Numbered from the stretch's first letter, positions 25,724 to 33,635 are shown. The stretch: 64,000 nucleotides of DNA from Amycolatopsis xylanica (GCF_900107045.1 NZ_FNON01000008.1:124001-188000), one strand, 5' to 3'. Made by a program: numbers and translations. Notes: generated from the sequence alone by a model not told the origin.

Positions 25724-26491
25724 GTGCTCACTCGCCGGGCTTTGCTGACCTCGCTGGCCGCCGCGGCCGCACTCCCGCTGACCGGCGCACCCGCGCTCGC
25801 GGCGCCCACGTGGCAGCAACGCTGGAGCCCGGTCCCCGGCAAGGACGGGCTCGGCGCCTTCGAAGGCGTCGAGGACGACCGCGCGGGCTCGCACCCCGGC
25901 GTCAAGCACATCTACCCCGTCCGTGACACATTCCGCTTCGACATGCACAAACGTGACCGCGACACGGCCACGGACCGTCAGCGCAACGAGGTGCGCGGCA
26001 TGCGCACGGCGGGCGAGGCGTTGTCGATGGGCAACGGTGAGACGTGGCGCATCGCCTACTCGATGTTCATCCCGTCGAGCCTCAAGGCGACGAGCAGCTT
26101 CACCCACATCATGCAGACCAAGATGCCGGGCCTCGGCTCACTGCCGATCACCACGATGTCCTTGCGCCGCACCGGAACCCTCGCGGAGATCGAGTTCAGG
26201 GTGACCGAGGGCAACGTGCTCGTCGGGCACACCCCGCTCGCCCCGCTGCAGGACAGGTGGATCGACACCGAGGTCGAGCTGGGCATCGGCGACGGCGCGG
26301 CGGGCTCCGTCGCGTGGACGATCCGCAGCGGCGGGCAGACCGTACTGGCCGAGCGGAAGTCCGGAGTGGACACTTGGCTGGGCGACCGGGTCCGCCCCAA
26401 ATGGGGCATCTACCGGTCGCTCAGCGACTCCGCACAGATCCAGGACTGCTACCTGCTCCTGCGCGATCTCAAGGCCTGGCAGCGAATTTGA
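25724..26491 (+). CDS. Tat-secreted polysaccharide lyase-like protein
   Basis: The 255-residue protein has a twin-arginine signal (LTRRALLTSLAAAAALPLTG, cleavage near ALAAP). The mature part has a jelly-roll lyase-like pattern: RNEVRGMRTAGEALSMGNGE, then ETWRIAYSMFIPSSL, SFTHIMQTKMPG, and a C-terminal RPKWGIYRSLSDSAQIQD. These match heparin-lyase-like/PL20 polysaccharide-binding enzymes; the basic and Tyr residues suit beta-elimination of uronic acid polymers. Substrate not determined. GTG 25724 is preceded by CTGGAGGAG. Its 3' end overlaps the convergent beta-propeller gene by 23 nt. Confidence 0.72.
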   Translation: MLTRRALLTSLAAAAALPLTGAPALAAPTWQQRWSPVPGKDGLGAFEGVEDDRAGSHPGVKHIYPVRDTFRFDMHKRDRDTATDRQRNEVRGMRTAGEALSMGNGETWRIAYSMFIPSSLKATSSFTHIMQTKMPGLGSLPITTMSLRRTGTLAEIEFRVTEGNVLVGHTPLAPLQDRWIDTEVELGIGDGAAGSVAWTIRSGGQTVLAERKSGVDTWLGDRVRPKWGIYRSLSDSAQIQDCYLLLRDLKAWQRI

Positions 26492-27728
26492 CGAACACGT
26501 CCGGCACGTCGTTGGTGTCGCACGGCGCCAGATTCGAAGCGTAGGAACCGAAAACGACCGTCCGGCCGTCCGCGCTGAGCGACGGCGCCAGCGAGAAGCT
26601 GTCGCCGCGCACGGTCGGGCTCGTCGTCTTGCCGGTGACCAGGTTCTTCACGAAGACGTCGTCGACCTTGTTGGTGTCATGCGGAACCAGGTTCGACGAG
26701 ATCGAGCTGAACGCGATCGTGCTGCCGTCCGCGCTGATCACCGGCCCCAGCGGGGACGCCTCGGCGAGCGTGCCGTCCGAGGCGGTGTTGACGCGCGAGA
26801 TCGCGCCGGTGACGAGGTCCTTGACGAACACGTCCGGCGTGTCCTCGGTGTCGCCCGGCACCAGAGTGTCGCCCCAGGCGACGAAAGCGACCTTGCGGCC
26901 GTCGGCGGTGATCGACGGCATGAGCGTGTACGACTTGCCCTGCGTGCCGTCGGCCGCGGTGTTCGCCCTGACGATCCCGCCGGTGCGCCGGTCCTTGACG
27001 AACATGTCCACGCTCGCGTTGGTGTCGCCGGGCACCAGGTTGGTCGCCGCGGACGGGAACACCACGTACCGCCCGTCCGCGCTCAGTGCGATGCCGTGCG
27101 AGACCAGCTTGTCGCCCTGCGTCCCGTCCGCGGCCACACTGACCCGCTCGATCGCTTGCGTGACAAGGTCTTTCACGAACACGTCCGCGACGCCGTTCGT
27201 GTCACCGGGCACCAGGTTCGAGGCGTCCGAGCGGAACGCGACGAACCGGCCGTCGGCACTCAGCGCGGGCGATCCGTACGACGCGGCGTTGCCACCCTCG
27301 CTCACCGAGACCACGGTCCCCCGGCGTCTGTCCTTGACGAACACGTCGTCGACGCCATTGGTGTCGCCGGGCACCAGATTCGTGGCGCTGGAAAGGAAAG
27401 CGACGTACCGGCCATCGGCACTGAGCGCGGGCGGATCGTAGGACGGGCCATCGCCATCGGTGACCCGGTCGACCGAACCGGTCCAGAGATCCTTGACGAA
27501 GACGTCGGAAACCCCGTTGCGATCCCCTCTGACCAAAGTGGACGCTTCCGAAGGAAAGGCCACGTACCGGCCATCGGCACTGATCACCGGCGTCCACGAC
27601 GCGCCGTCGCCATGCGTGCCCCACTGCGACCTGCTGACCAGGTCGACGCCGTGACTCGCCGAGGCGGGTGTTCCGGCGAGCGCGACAAGGCCCACCACAC
27701 CGAGTACGAGGATTTTCCTGCCGACCAC
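26469..27728 (-). CDS. Secreted PD40/TolB-type beta-propeller protein
   Basis: The 419-residue protein has a signal peptide (GRKILVLGVVGLVALAGTPA) followed by seven repeats of about 55 residues. Each carries SADGRYVAF-like sequence followed by a calcium-loop-like VPGDTNGVDDVFVKD. The repeat SADGR...NLVPGDTN...DVFVKD fits PD40/TolB propeller blades that bind other proteins or surfaces. GTG 27728 is selected since the frame upstream is not protein-like and this codon starts the signal peptide, with GGGAG nearby. It is divergent from the SDR gene; function is probably extracellular recognition. Confidence 0.8.
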   Translation of the reverse strand: MVGRKILVLGVVGLVALAGTPASASHGVDLVSRSQWGTHGDGASWTPVISADGRYVAFPSEASTLVRGDRNGVSDVFVKDLWTGSVDRVTDGDGPSYDPPALSADGRYVAFLSSATNLVPGDTNGVDDVFVKDRRRGTVVSVSEGGNAASYGSPALSADGRFVAFRSDASNLVPGDTNGVADVFVKDLVTQAIERVSVAADGTQGDKLVSHGIALSADGRYVVFPSAATNLVPGDTNASVDMFVKDRRTGGIVRANTAADGTQGKSYTLMPSITADGRKVAFVAWGDTLVPGDTEDTPDVFVKDLVTGAISRVNTASDGTLAEASPLGPVISADGSTIAFSSISSNLVPHDTNKVDDVFVKNLVTGKTTSPTVRGDSFSLAPSLSADGRTVVFGSYASNLAPCDTNDVPDVFVKFAARP

Positions 27729-27783
27729 GAAGACTCCCAGTGCTAGTACGAGGCGGCGGAGCCGTGAGCATAGCGAACTTGCG

Positions 27784-27799
27784 CTGGAGCGCGCTCCAG
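27784..27799. promoter_or_regulatory. Palindromic operator in the promoter of the SDR gene
   Basis: CTGGAGCGCGCTCCAG is a perfect 16-bp palindrome located between TTGCGC (27779-27784) and TAGCGT (27804-27809), which would be a -35/-10 pair with a 19-bp spacer. A palindrome inside an over-long 19-bp spacer is the layout used by MerR-type activators; a TetR-type repressor is the alternative. It lies 18 nt before the SDR start. Confidence 0.45.
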
Positions 27800-27816
27800 G
27801 TCGTAGCGTCGAAGCC

Positions 27817-28767
27817 ATGACCACCGCACAGCACAAGATCGGCTCCGGCTTCACCGACACCAGCACCGCGACCGAGGTCCTCCACGGCATCGACCTGACC
27901 GGCAAGCTCGCCCTCGTCACCGGTGGCTACTCGGGCATCGGGCTCGAGACGACCAAGGCGCTGGCCGCCGCGGGCGCGTTCGTCGTGGCGCCAGCCCGCC
28001 GCCGCGCGGTCGCCGAGGAAGCACTGGCCGGTATCGAAAACGTCGAGATCGACGAGCTCGACCTCGGCGATCCCGAGAGCATCCGGACCTTCGCGGACCG
28101 GTTCCTCGCCACCGGCAGGCGCATCGACATGATCATCACCAGCGCGGGCGTCATGGCGAGCCCCGAGTCGCGGGTCGGCCCCGGCTGGGAGGCCCAGTTC
28201 GGCATCAACCACCTCGGCCACTTCGCGCTGGTCAACCGGCTCTGGGAGGCCGTCGCGGACGGCGCGCGGATCATCTCGGTGTCCTCGCGCGGCCACCACT
28301 TCTCCCCCATCCGCTGGGACGACATCGAATTCACGGCCGGCTACGACAAGTGGCAGGCCTATGGCCAGGCCAAGACGGCCAACATCCTGTTCGCCGTGCA
28401 GCTCGACAAGTTCGGCCGTGACCGCGGGATCCGCGCGTTCTCGCTGCACCCCGGCCGGATCCGCACCAACCTCATCCGGCACCTCGAGCTGCGGGAGATG
28501 GTCGAAGCCGGGTTCATGGACACCGAAGGCAACATGGTCGGCGACGCCAAGACCCCGGAGCAGGGCGCGGCGACGCAGGTGTGGGCCGCCACCTCGCCGC
28601 TGCTCGACGGCATGGGCGGGCTCTACCTCCAGGACTGCGACGTCGCCGAGCCAGCGCCCGCCGACGGCACCATCGCCGGCGTCCGCGACTACGCGCTCGA
28701 CCCCACCGAGGCCGCGCGCCTGTGGGTGCTGTCGGCCGACCGCACCGGCGTGAACGCCTTCGCCTGA
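27817..28767 (+). CDS. Short-chain dehydrogenase/reductase
   Basis: The 316-residue SDR has a cofactor motif VTGGYSGIGLETT, an NAG-like stretch TSAGVMASPE, catalytic Ser in ISVSSRGHH, and YGQAK (Tyr/Lys). The long N-terminal extension before the Rossmann fold and sequence WDDIEFTAGYDKW resemble retinol-dehydrogenase/WWOX-like SDRs. Substrate unknown. It is controlled from a promoter containing a 16-bp palindrome and is followed after 35 nt by a LuxR-type regulator, with which it may form an operon. Confidence 0.87.
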   Translation: MTTAQHKIGSGFTDTSTATEVLHGIDLTGKLALVTGGYSGIGLETTKALAAAGAFVVAPARRRAVAEEALAGIENVEIDELDLGDPESIRTFADRFLATGRRIDMIITSAGVMASPESRVGPGWEAQFGINHLGHFALVNRLWEAVADGARIISVSSRGHHFSPIRWDDIEFTAGYDKWQAYGQAKTANILFAVQLDKFGRDRGIRAFSLHPGRIRTNLIRHLELREMVEAGFMDTEGNMVGDAKTPEQGAATQVWAATSPLLDGMGGLYLQDCDVAEPAPADGTIAGVRDYALDPTEAARLWVLSADRTGVNAFA

Positions 28768-28802
28768 CGTATCCGGCGCCCCGATCCCGTGCTCCTGTCT
28801 CT

Positions 28803-29564
28803 GTGGACGCACGGGATCTACGGCAGGCGCTCGACGTGGTGCGCCTGCTCAACGAGGACATCACGGGCGAGCTCAGCCAGGACGCGCTGGCCCGGTTCAC
28901 CTCGCTCGTCGGCTGTGACATGGCGTCCTACGCGGTCACCGACCACGGGTCGAGCGCGGTCGTCGACGCCGCCACCGACCGGCCGGAGCACAACCTGCTC
29001 GGCACGCCCGGTTTCGCCGAGGCGCTGCGCGAGCATCCCGGGTTCGGCGCCTACCGCTCGGGCAAGCTGGCCTTGGGCTCGTCGATCGCGCTGAGCGAAC
29101 TCGGTGACCGGCGTTCACTCGGCAGGCTCGCGCTGTTCGCCGACCACTGGCAGCCGAGGGGCATCGTCGACCAGCTCGTCTGCGTGATCGGGCTCGACGG
29201 CCGCCACGGCACCGTGCTCACGTTCAACCGGTCCCGTCGCGGATTCTCGCGACGGGACCGTGCCGTCGTCGAACTGCTCGCGCCCCACGTCCAGCAGCGC
29301 GTCACCACCGGCAAGCGGCTGGCCGCGCTCGCCATGGCGGCCCGGATCGCCGAGCCGGTCGACCGCGCACTCGACCGGCTGTCCGCGCTGACGCCCAGGG
29401 AACGCGACGTCGCGCGGCACCTCGCGAGCGGCGCGACGGACCGGGAGATCGCGCGGGTGCTGATGATCAGCCACCGAACCGTCCACAAGCATCTTGAGCA
29501 GATCTACCGCAAGCTCGGCCTGACGAACCGGACCGGCCTGCTGGCGCTGGTCACCCGCGCTTAG
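28803..29564 (+). CDS. LuxR-type transcriptional regulator with GAF-like sensor region
   Basis: The 253-residue protein carries a C-terminal LuxR HTH (LTPRERDVARHLASGATDRE, then IARVLMISHRTVHKHLEQIY). The N-terminal 180 residues lack receiver-domain motifs and look like a GAF/ligand-sensing domain (FTSLVGCDMASYAVTDHG, VVELLAPHVQQRV). GTG 28803 was chosen because the frame upstream lies inside the SDR gene; no strong ribosome binding site is visible. It may regulate the SDR gene in front of it. It overlaps the convergent papain-like peptidase gene by 4 nt. Confidence 0.8.
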   Translation: MDARDLRQALDVVRLLNEDITGELSQDALARFTSLVGCDMASYAVTDHGSSAVVDAATDRPEHNLLGTPGFAEALREHPGFGAYRSGKLALGSSIALSELGDRRSLGRLALFADHWQPRGIVDQLVCVIGLDGRHGTVLTFNRSRRGFSRRDRAVVELLAPHVQQRVTTGKRLAALAMAARIAEPVDRALDRLSALTPRERDVARHLASGATDREIARVLMISHRTVHKHLEQIYRKLGLTNRTGLLALVTRA

Positions 29565-31144
29565 ACGCGGTATCCGTGGTTGCCGAACGTCAACCCGCTC
29601 CACTGGTGCGTGCCGGAGAAGACATCGCGTTCCCACGTGTGCGCCAGCAGCTGATACGGCCGCAGGTCGTTCGACGCGTACGCGATCTTGATCGGCAGGA
29701 TGTGCGGATGGGCGCCGTCGACGCCGCCGCTGACCGCGAGCGTGCGGCCGTCCTGGTGCACGTAGCTGGCCTGGAACGGCGCGACGGAGGTGATCCGGAG
29801 CCTGCCGTGCCAGCCGTCGCTGTTCATGTCCCACTGGCCGATCCAGTCACCGGCCGACCAGCCCGAGGTCGGGCGGCCGGGCAGCCCGGAGCGGCTGAGC
29901 ACCGTGCCGAACGGGGTGCCGTTCCACGAATGCGAACCGGCCGCGAACGCCTTTTCCCAGCTGTACAGGCAAACCCGGTGTTCCTGGCCGGTCTTGGTTC
30001 CCGGCTGGACACGGCCGGTGCCGTCGGCCACCCAGAAGTGCAGGATCTGGCCGTTCTGCTCGGTGTAGCCGTTGACGTCGTGACGCTGGCCGTCGCGGTA
30101 GTAGTTGCCCAGCTTGGTCGGCTGCCCGGCGCCGGACCGGAAGTCGGTGGTGCGCCGGATGACCAGCTCGCCGCGCCAGCCGTCGTGGTCCATCTGCCAG
30201 CGGCCCAGCCAGGCCGCGTCCCATTGCGGCGACGCGTTGACGTCCGCGACGTCCTGGACGAAGCGGCCGCCGAGGATCGGCCAGGTCTGGTCGTTGTACG
30301 GGACGGTGATGAACTTGTTCTCGCCCCAAGAGTTCTTGACCAGCCACTCCCGTTTGATCCGGTCGAAGCCGACGATCAGGATGCAGTGTTTCGGCACGTC
30401 GGCCACCAGCTCGTAGCCGCCCGCGATCACGGCTTCGATGTCGGCGGGCGTCGGGTTCCACGGCACCGCGCCGAACCGGGTGACGCGGTACTTGGCGTTC
30501 TCCCGCGCGGCGGTGGGGATGTTGGCCGTCAGGAACTCGAACGCGTCGAGCTGCTCCTGGCTGGAGTTCCAGTCGAGGTTCCCGCACGCCGGGGTGGCCG
30601 TCTTGAGCTGGTCCATCCGCCCCCCGTCGAGGTACGGCGCGTACGACTCGGCCGGGATCGCAGCCCGCGCGATGTGGTCGATGATGTCCGAACTGCCCTG
30701 GAAGCCCCAATACGAGCTGTTGTTCTCGTGCGGGGTCGTCGAGCTCGCGTAGTCGCCGTAAAGCTCGAAGACCTTGTTCATGTGGAACGCGTAGTGCTCG
30801 GAAAGGTCCAGCTCGACGCCGTATTTGCGCTTGTAGGCCGCTTCGACGGCCGCGACGCCCGCGAACGCGTAGCAGGTGCCGCGGGAACCCTGGTTCTTGA
30901 AGCCGGTCTGGTACTGCGCGAGCGAGACGACGTCGCCGGCGAGCTTGCGCTCCGGCGTGACCACGAGCCCGTTGCGCGCGGCGTTCTCGCTGGCGAGCTT
31001 GACGGCGCGCCGGTGCGCGGCGAGGTCGGTGTTCGCGAGCGCCATGCCGGGATCGATCAGCCCGGTCACCGCCGCTCCGGCGAACACCGCGCCCCCGACA
31101 CCCAGCCGCAGCGCGCTCCGCCGGTTCACAGATTTTTCGGTCAC
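29561..31144 (-). CDS. Tat-secreted papain-like (C1) cysteine peptidase
   Basis: The 527-residue protein has a twin-arginine signal (VNRRSALRLGVGGAVFAGAA). The catalytic domain shows the oxyanion Gln and nucleophile Cys91 in KNQGSRGTCYAFAG, His253 in PKHCILIVGF and Asn271 in VKNSWGE, the full C1 triad. The C-terminal half (about 300-527) contains repeated Trp/Gly/Asp-rich segments (WLGRWQMDHDGWRGEL, WIGQWDMNSDGWHGRL) that look like tandem beta modules for substrate or wall binding. GTG 31144 has a GGGGAGGAC site, and a 14-bp palindrome lies just upstream. Export of a folded cysteine protease by Tat is plausible. Confidence 0.87.
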   Translation of the reverse strand: MTEKSVNRRSALRLGVGGAVFAGAAVTGLIDPGMALANTDLAAHRRAVKLASENAARNGLVVTPERKLAGDVVSLAQYQTGFKNQGSRGTCYAFAGVAAVEAAYKRKYGVELDLSEHYAFHMNKVFELYGDYASSTTPHENNSSYWGFQGSSDIIDHIARAAIPAESYAPYLDGGRMDQLKTATPACGNLDWNSSQEQLDAFEFLTANIPTAARENAKYRVTRFGAVPWNPTPADIEAVIAGGYELVADVPKHCILIVGFDRIKREWLVKNSWGENKFITVPYNDQTWPILGGRFVQDVADVNASPQWDAAWLGRWQMDHDGWRGELVIRRTTDFRSGAGQPTKLGNYYRDGQRHDVNGYTEQNGQILHFWVADGTGRVQPGTKTGQEHRVCLYSWEKAFAAGSHSWNGTPFGTVLSRSGLPGRPTSGWSAGDWIGQWDMNSDGWHGRLRITSVAPFQASYVHQDGRTLAVSGGVDGAHPHILPIKIAYASNDLRPYQLLAHTWERDVFSGTHQWSGLTFGNHGYRV

Positions 31145-31158
31145 CGCTCAGTCCTCCC

Positions 31159-31172
31159 CTGATCGCGATCAG
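31159..31172. promoter_or_regulatory. 14-bp palindrome next to the ribosome binding site of the C1 peptidase
   Basis: CTGATCGCGATCAG is perfectly palindromic and abuts the GGGGAGGAC Shine-Dalgarno region of the minus-strand peptidase gene. It could be an operator or a small mRNA hairpin that affects translation initiation. Confidence 0.3.
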
Positions 31173-31249
31173 CTCGCCTCAGGCTGGCGGGCGGGCGCAC
31201 CCAGGCGACAGGGAGGACGGCCGGGCAAAGCCGGGAAACCGTCCCGGGG

Positions 31250-32185
31250 TCAGCTGCGGAAGGTGCGGCGATAGGTGTCCGGCGGCACGCCGACCGTGCG
31301 GTGGAAGTGCCGCCGCAACGTGGTGGCGGTGCCCATGCCCGCCGCCTCCGCGATGGCGTCGACGCTCTCGTCGGTGGTCTCCAGCAGCTCCTGGGCCCGG
31401 CGGATCCGCTGGGTGAGCAGCCATTGGAGCGGGGTGGTGCCGGTCGCCGAGCGGAAGTGACGGCCGAGGTTGCGTGAGCTCATGTTCGCCTGGCGGGCCA
31501 GATCCTCGACGGTGAGCGGCTGGTCGAGCCGCTGCGCCACCCACGGGAAGAGGGCGGCGAGCGGCCGGTCGTCCTGAGGCGGCACCGGCGTGGTGACGAA
31601 CTGGGCCTGCCCACCCGCGCGGTGCGGCGGCACGACCAGCCGCCGGGCGACCGCGTTGGCGATCGCCGAGCCGTGGTCGGTGCGGACGAGATGCAGGCAG
31701 AGGTCCAGTGCGGCGGCCTTGCCAGCGGCGGTGAGGACGGTGCCGTTGTCGACGTAGAGGACATCCGGGTCGACCTCGACCCGCGGATACCGCTCGGCGA
31801 GCGCGTCGGTGTGCGCCCAGTGCGTGGTCGCGCGCAGCCCGTCGAGCAGTCCGGCGGCGGCCAGCACGAACGCGCCCGTGCAGAGCGACACGATCCGCGC
31901 GCCCGCTTCGTGGGCCGCGCGGACGGCGTCGACGAGGTCGGCAGGCGGGTCGGTATCGGCGTCGACCAGCGCGGGCACGATGACCGTCCCGGCCGCGGGC
32001 AGGTGGTCGAGACCGTGATCGGGTTCCAGCAGGAACCGGCCGACCCGCACGGCTTTCGCGCCGCAGACGGTGAAGTCGTACCAGGGATCGGTGATGTGGG
32101 TCAGATCGGACCCGAACACCTCAGAGGCGACGGCCAGCTCGAAATGCAGCATGCCCTCGGTGGCGGCGAGCGCGACGGTCCTCAT
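31250..32185 (-). CDS. AraC-family regulator with GATase1 (DJ-1/PfpI-like) sensor domain
   Basis: The 311-residue GlxA/FtrA-type protein has an N-terminal DJ-1/PfpI-like domain with SLCTGAFVLAAAGLLDG (nucleophile-elbow region with Cys) and a C-terminal pair of AraC helix-turn-helix motifs (LARQANMSSRNLGRHFRSAT then GTTPLQWL, and AEAAGMGTATTLRRHFHRTV). The sensor probably binds a small molecule rather than acting as an enzyme. It is divergent from the NAD-binding oxidoreductase at 32285, a typical regulator-target arrangement. The shared 99-nt region contains TGTCCG...CGGACA arms (about 32186-32221) that may be its site. Confidence 0.87.
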   Translation of the reverse strand: MRTVALAATEGMLHFELAVASEVFGSDLTHITDPWYDFTVCGAKAVRVGRFLLEPDHGLDHLPAAGTVIVPALVDADTDPPADLVDAVRAAHEAGARIVSLCTGAFVLAAAGLLDGLRATTHWAHTDALAERYPRVEVDPDVLYVDNGTVLTAAGKAAALDLCLHLVRTDHGSAIANAVARRLVVPPHRAGGQAQFVTTPVPPQDDRPLAALFPWVAQRLDQPLTVEDLARQANMSSRNLGRHFRSATGTTPLQWLLTQRIRRAQELLETTDESVDAIAEAAGMGTATTLRRHFHRTVGVPPDTYRRTFRS

Positions 32186-32284
32186 GTCCGAAATTGTACG
32201 GGAGATGGCATTCCGGACACTGGTCGGCGGGCGCCCATGCGGACAGGATCGTCCTCAGCAGATGGATCCAGCCGGGGAGTGAAG

Positions 32285-33292
32285 ATGGAATCGGGTCAGC
32301 GGGTCACGGTGTTCGGCGCGTACGGGCACACCGGGCGGTTCGTGGTCGCGGAGCTGGTCGAACGCGGGTTCGTGCCGGTGCTTTCGGGTCGTGACGCGAG
32401 CAAGCTGGCGTCGCTTCCGGCAGGCGAGATACGGCAGGCGTCGATCGACGATCCGGCCTCGCTCGACCGCGCATTGGCCGGCGTGGCGGCCGTGATCAAC
32501 ACCGCCGGGCCGTTCGCCGACACGGCCGCGCCGGTGATCGAAGCGGCGCTGCGCGCGGGTATCCCGTACGTCGACGTGGCGGCCGAGATCGAGGCGAACG
32601 CGGACACGTTCGCCCGGTTCACGGGCGCGAACACCGTCGTGCTCCCAGCGATGGCGTTCTACGGCGGGCTCGGCGACCTGCTCGCGACCGCCGCACTGGG
32701 CGACTGGACCTCGGCCGACGAAGTGCACGTCGCGTACGGCCTGAGCAGCTGGCACCCGACGGCGGGCACGCTCGCCGCCGGCAAGGTGTCCCGGGACCGG
32801 CGCGGCGGCAAGCACGTCCGGTTCGCCGGCGGCCGGCTGGAGTACACCGACGACGGCGGCTCGGCGATGAAGTGGGAATTCCCGGCGCCGCTGGGCGAAC
32901 GCGACGTCATCGGCGAGTTCACGATGGCCGATGTCGTCACGATTCCCAGCCATGTGAAGGTTTCCGAGGTACGCACCTACATGGCGGCCGAGGCGGCGAA
33001 GGATCTGCTGGCCCCGGACAGCACGGCGCCGGTCGCGGTCGACGACCTCGGCCGGTCTTCGCAGACCTTCCTGGTCGACGTGATCGTGCGCTCGGGCGGC
33101 GAAGAACGCCGGATCGTCGCGCGCGGCCAGGACATTTACGCGGTCACCGCCCCACTCGCGGTCGAGGCGGTGCGGCGGATTCTCGCCGGGCAGAACCGGG
33201 TGAGCGGCGTCGCTTCGGCCGGGGAGTTGTTCGACGCGCCCGATTTCCTGCGCGCGCTGGCTCCCCACATCACGGTCGACACCGTGCTGTGA
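32285..33292 (+). CDS. Saccharopine dehydrogenase-like NAD(P)-binding oxidoreductase
   Basis: The 335-residue protein has an N-terminal Rossmann motif VFGAYGHTGRFVVAEL, followed by LSGRDASKL and NTAGPFADTAAPVIEAAL, the pattern of saccharopine-dehydrogenase-like/trans-acting enoyl-reductase-like proteins. Substrate unknown. ATG 32285 is preceded by GGGGAG. The divergent AraC regulator is its likely controller. Its 3' end faces tRNA-Gln, with only 4 nt between the stop and the tRNA 3' end. Confidence 0.82.
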   Translation: MESGQRVTVFGAYGHTGRFVVAELVERGFVPVLSGRDASKLASLPAGEIRQASIDDPASLDRALAGVAAVINTAGPFADTAAPVIEAALRAGIPYVDVAAEIEANADTFARFTGANTVVLPAMAFYGGLGDLLATAALGDWTSADEVHVAYGLSSWHPTAGTLAAGKVSRDRRGGKHVRFAGGRLEYTDDGGSAMKWEFPAPLGERDVIGEFTMADVVTIPSHVKVSEVRTYMAAEAAKDLLAPDSTAPVAVDDLGRSSQTFLVDVIVRSGGEERRIVARGQDIYAVTAPLAVEAVRRILAGQNRVSGVASAGELFDAPDFLRALAPHITVDTVL

Positions 33293-33296
33293 CAGG

Positions 33297-33368
33297 CTCC
33301 CGGTCCAGGGCTCGAACCTGGACGAGCGGATCCAAAATCCGCCGTGCTGCCTATTACACCAACCGGGA
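33297..33368 (-). tRNA. tRNA-Gln(TTG)
   Basis: Read on the minus strand, it folds as a cloverleaf: acceptor TCCCGGT/ACCGGGA, D arm GTG...CAC, anticodon stem GCGGA/TCCGC with loop TTTTGGA (anticodon TTG, reading CAA and CAG), T arm CCAGG-TTCGAGC-CCTGG, discriminator G. CCA is not fully encoded. It is the last gene of a transcript that starts with a leader peptide containing four Gln codons and an attenuator-like terminator, separated from the preceding tRNA by 1 nt. Confidence 0.93.
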
Positions 33369-33369
33369 A

Positions 33370-33446
33370 TGGTGCGGTTCCGGGGACTCGAACCCCGACT
33401 GGACCGGCCCTCGACCGGACGCCTCTGCCAATTGGGCTAGAACCGC
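33370..33446 (-). tRNA. Atypical type-I tRNA (anticodon position reads GAG, C33)
   Basis: On the minus strand the acceptor stem GCGGTTC/GAACCGC is perfect, the discriminator is A and CCA is encoded. D-loop GG, T arm CGGGG-TTCGAGT-CCCCG and a 5-nt variable loop are present. The anticodon arm pairs only as CCGG/CCGG with loop TCGAGGG, which places GAG (a Leu anticodon) at 34-36 and C, not the near-universal U, at position 33; pair 27-43 is T-T and the D stem carries an extra nucleotide. True tRNA-Leu has a long variable arm, so identity is unresolved. It may be a non-coding or specialised tRNA or a decaying copy. Confidence 0.7.
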
Positions 33447-33459
33447 TCGCCGACGCACC

Positions 33460-33499
33460 AAAAAAGCCGCCTGACCGGTTTTCCGGCGGGCGGCTCTTG
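33460..33499 (-). terminator. U-tract terminator with overlapping antiterminator, upstream of the two tRNAs
   Basis: On the minus strand AGCCGCC (33489-33495) pairs with GGCGGCT (33465-33471), with an inner CCGG/CCGG stem and an AAAA loop, followed by six U (33460-33465). The 5' flank CAAGAGCC (33492-33499), which includes the first four bases of the terminator arm, is perfectly complementary over 8 nt to GGCTCTTG at 33525-33532 inside the leader reading frame. Terminator and antiterminator are therefore mutually exclusive in part. Confidence 0.8.
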
Positions 33500-33518
33500 G
33501 GCTTGACGAGGAATCACG

Positions 33519-33575
33519 TCACAGCAAGAGCCTGCCTCGAAGCAGGTGACCAAGCTGCTGCTGTTGTGCCCACAT
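33519..33575 (-). CDS. 18-residue Gln-rich leader peptide of a tRNA attenuator
   Basis: The frame ATG TGG GCA CAA CAG CAG CAG CTT ... CTG TGA encodes MWAQQQQLGHLLRGRLLL. GAGGAG lies 6 nt before the ATG, and a promoter lies about 25-60 nt upstream. Four consecutive Gln codons (4-7) precede Leu-rich codons. The frame overlaps pairing segments: AGCAGGT (33577-33583, before the ATG) can pair with ACCTGCT (33541-33547), CCTGC (33542-33546) with GCAGG (33531-33535), and GGCTCTTG with CAAGAGCC of the terminator arm. Stalling at Gln codons would free GGCTCTTG for antitermination; reaching UGA would cover it and permit termination. The peptide itself probably has no function. Confidence 0.72.
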   Translation of the reverse strand: MWAQQQQLGHLLRGRLLL

Positions 33576-33605
33576 GACCTGCTCCTCGCTCGACGTTGTG
33601 CGCCC

Positions 33606-33635
33606 ATCATCGCCAGCCCCGCTCCGAACCGTCAA
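33606..33635 (-). promoter_or_regulatory. Promoter of the leader peptide-tRNA transcript
   Basis: On the minus strand TTGACG (33630-33635) and GATGAT (33606-33611) are spaced 18 bp apart, a good vegetative promoter for a high-GC organism. The predicted start is near 33600, leaving about 25 nt before the leader ATG. Confidence 0.6.

Noticed and set aside
33297..33446. tRNA pair as an integration (att) site for a mobile island
   Set aside because: No integrase, no duplicated tRNA 3' end within the window and no compositional island beside it.
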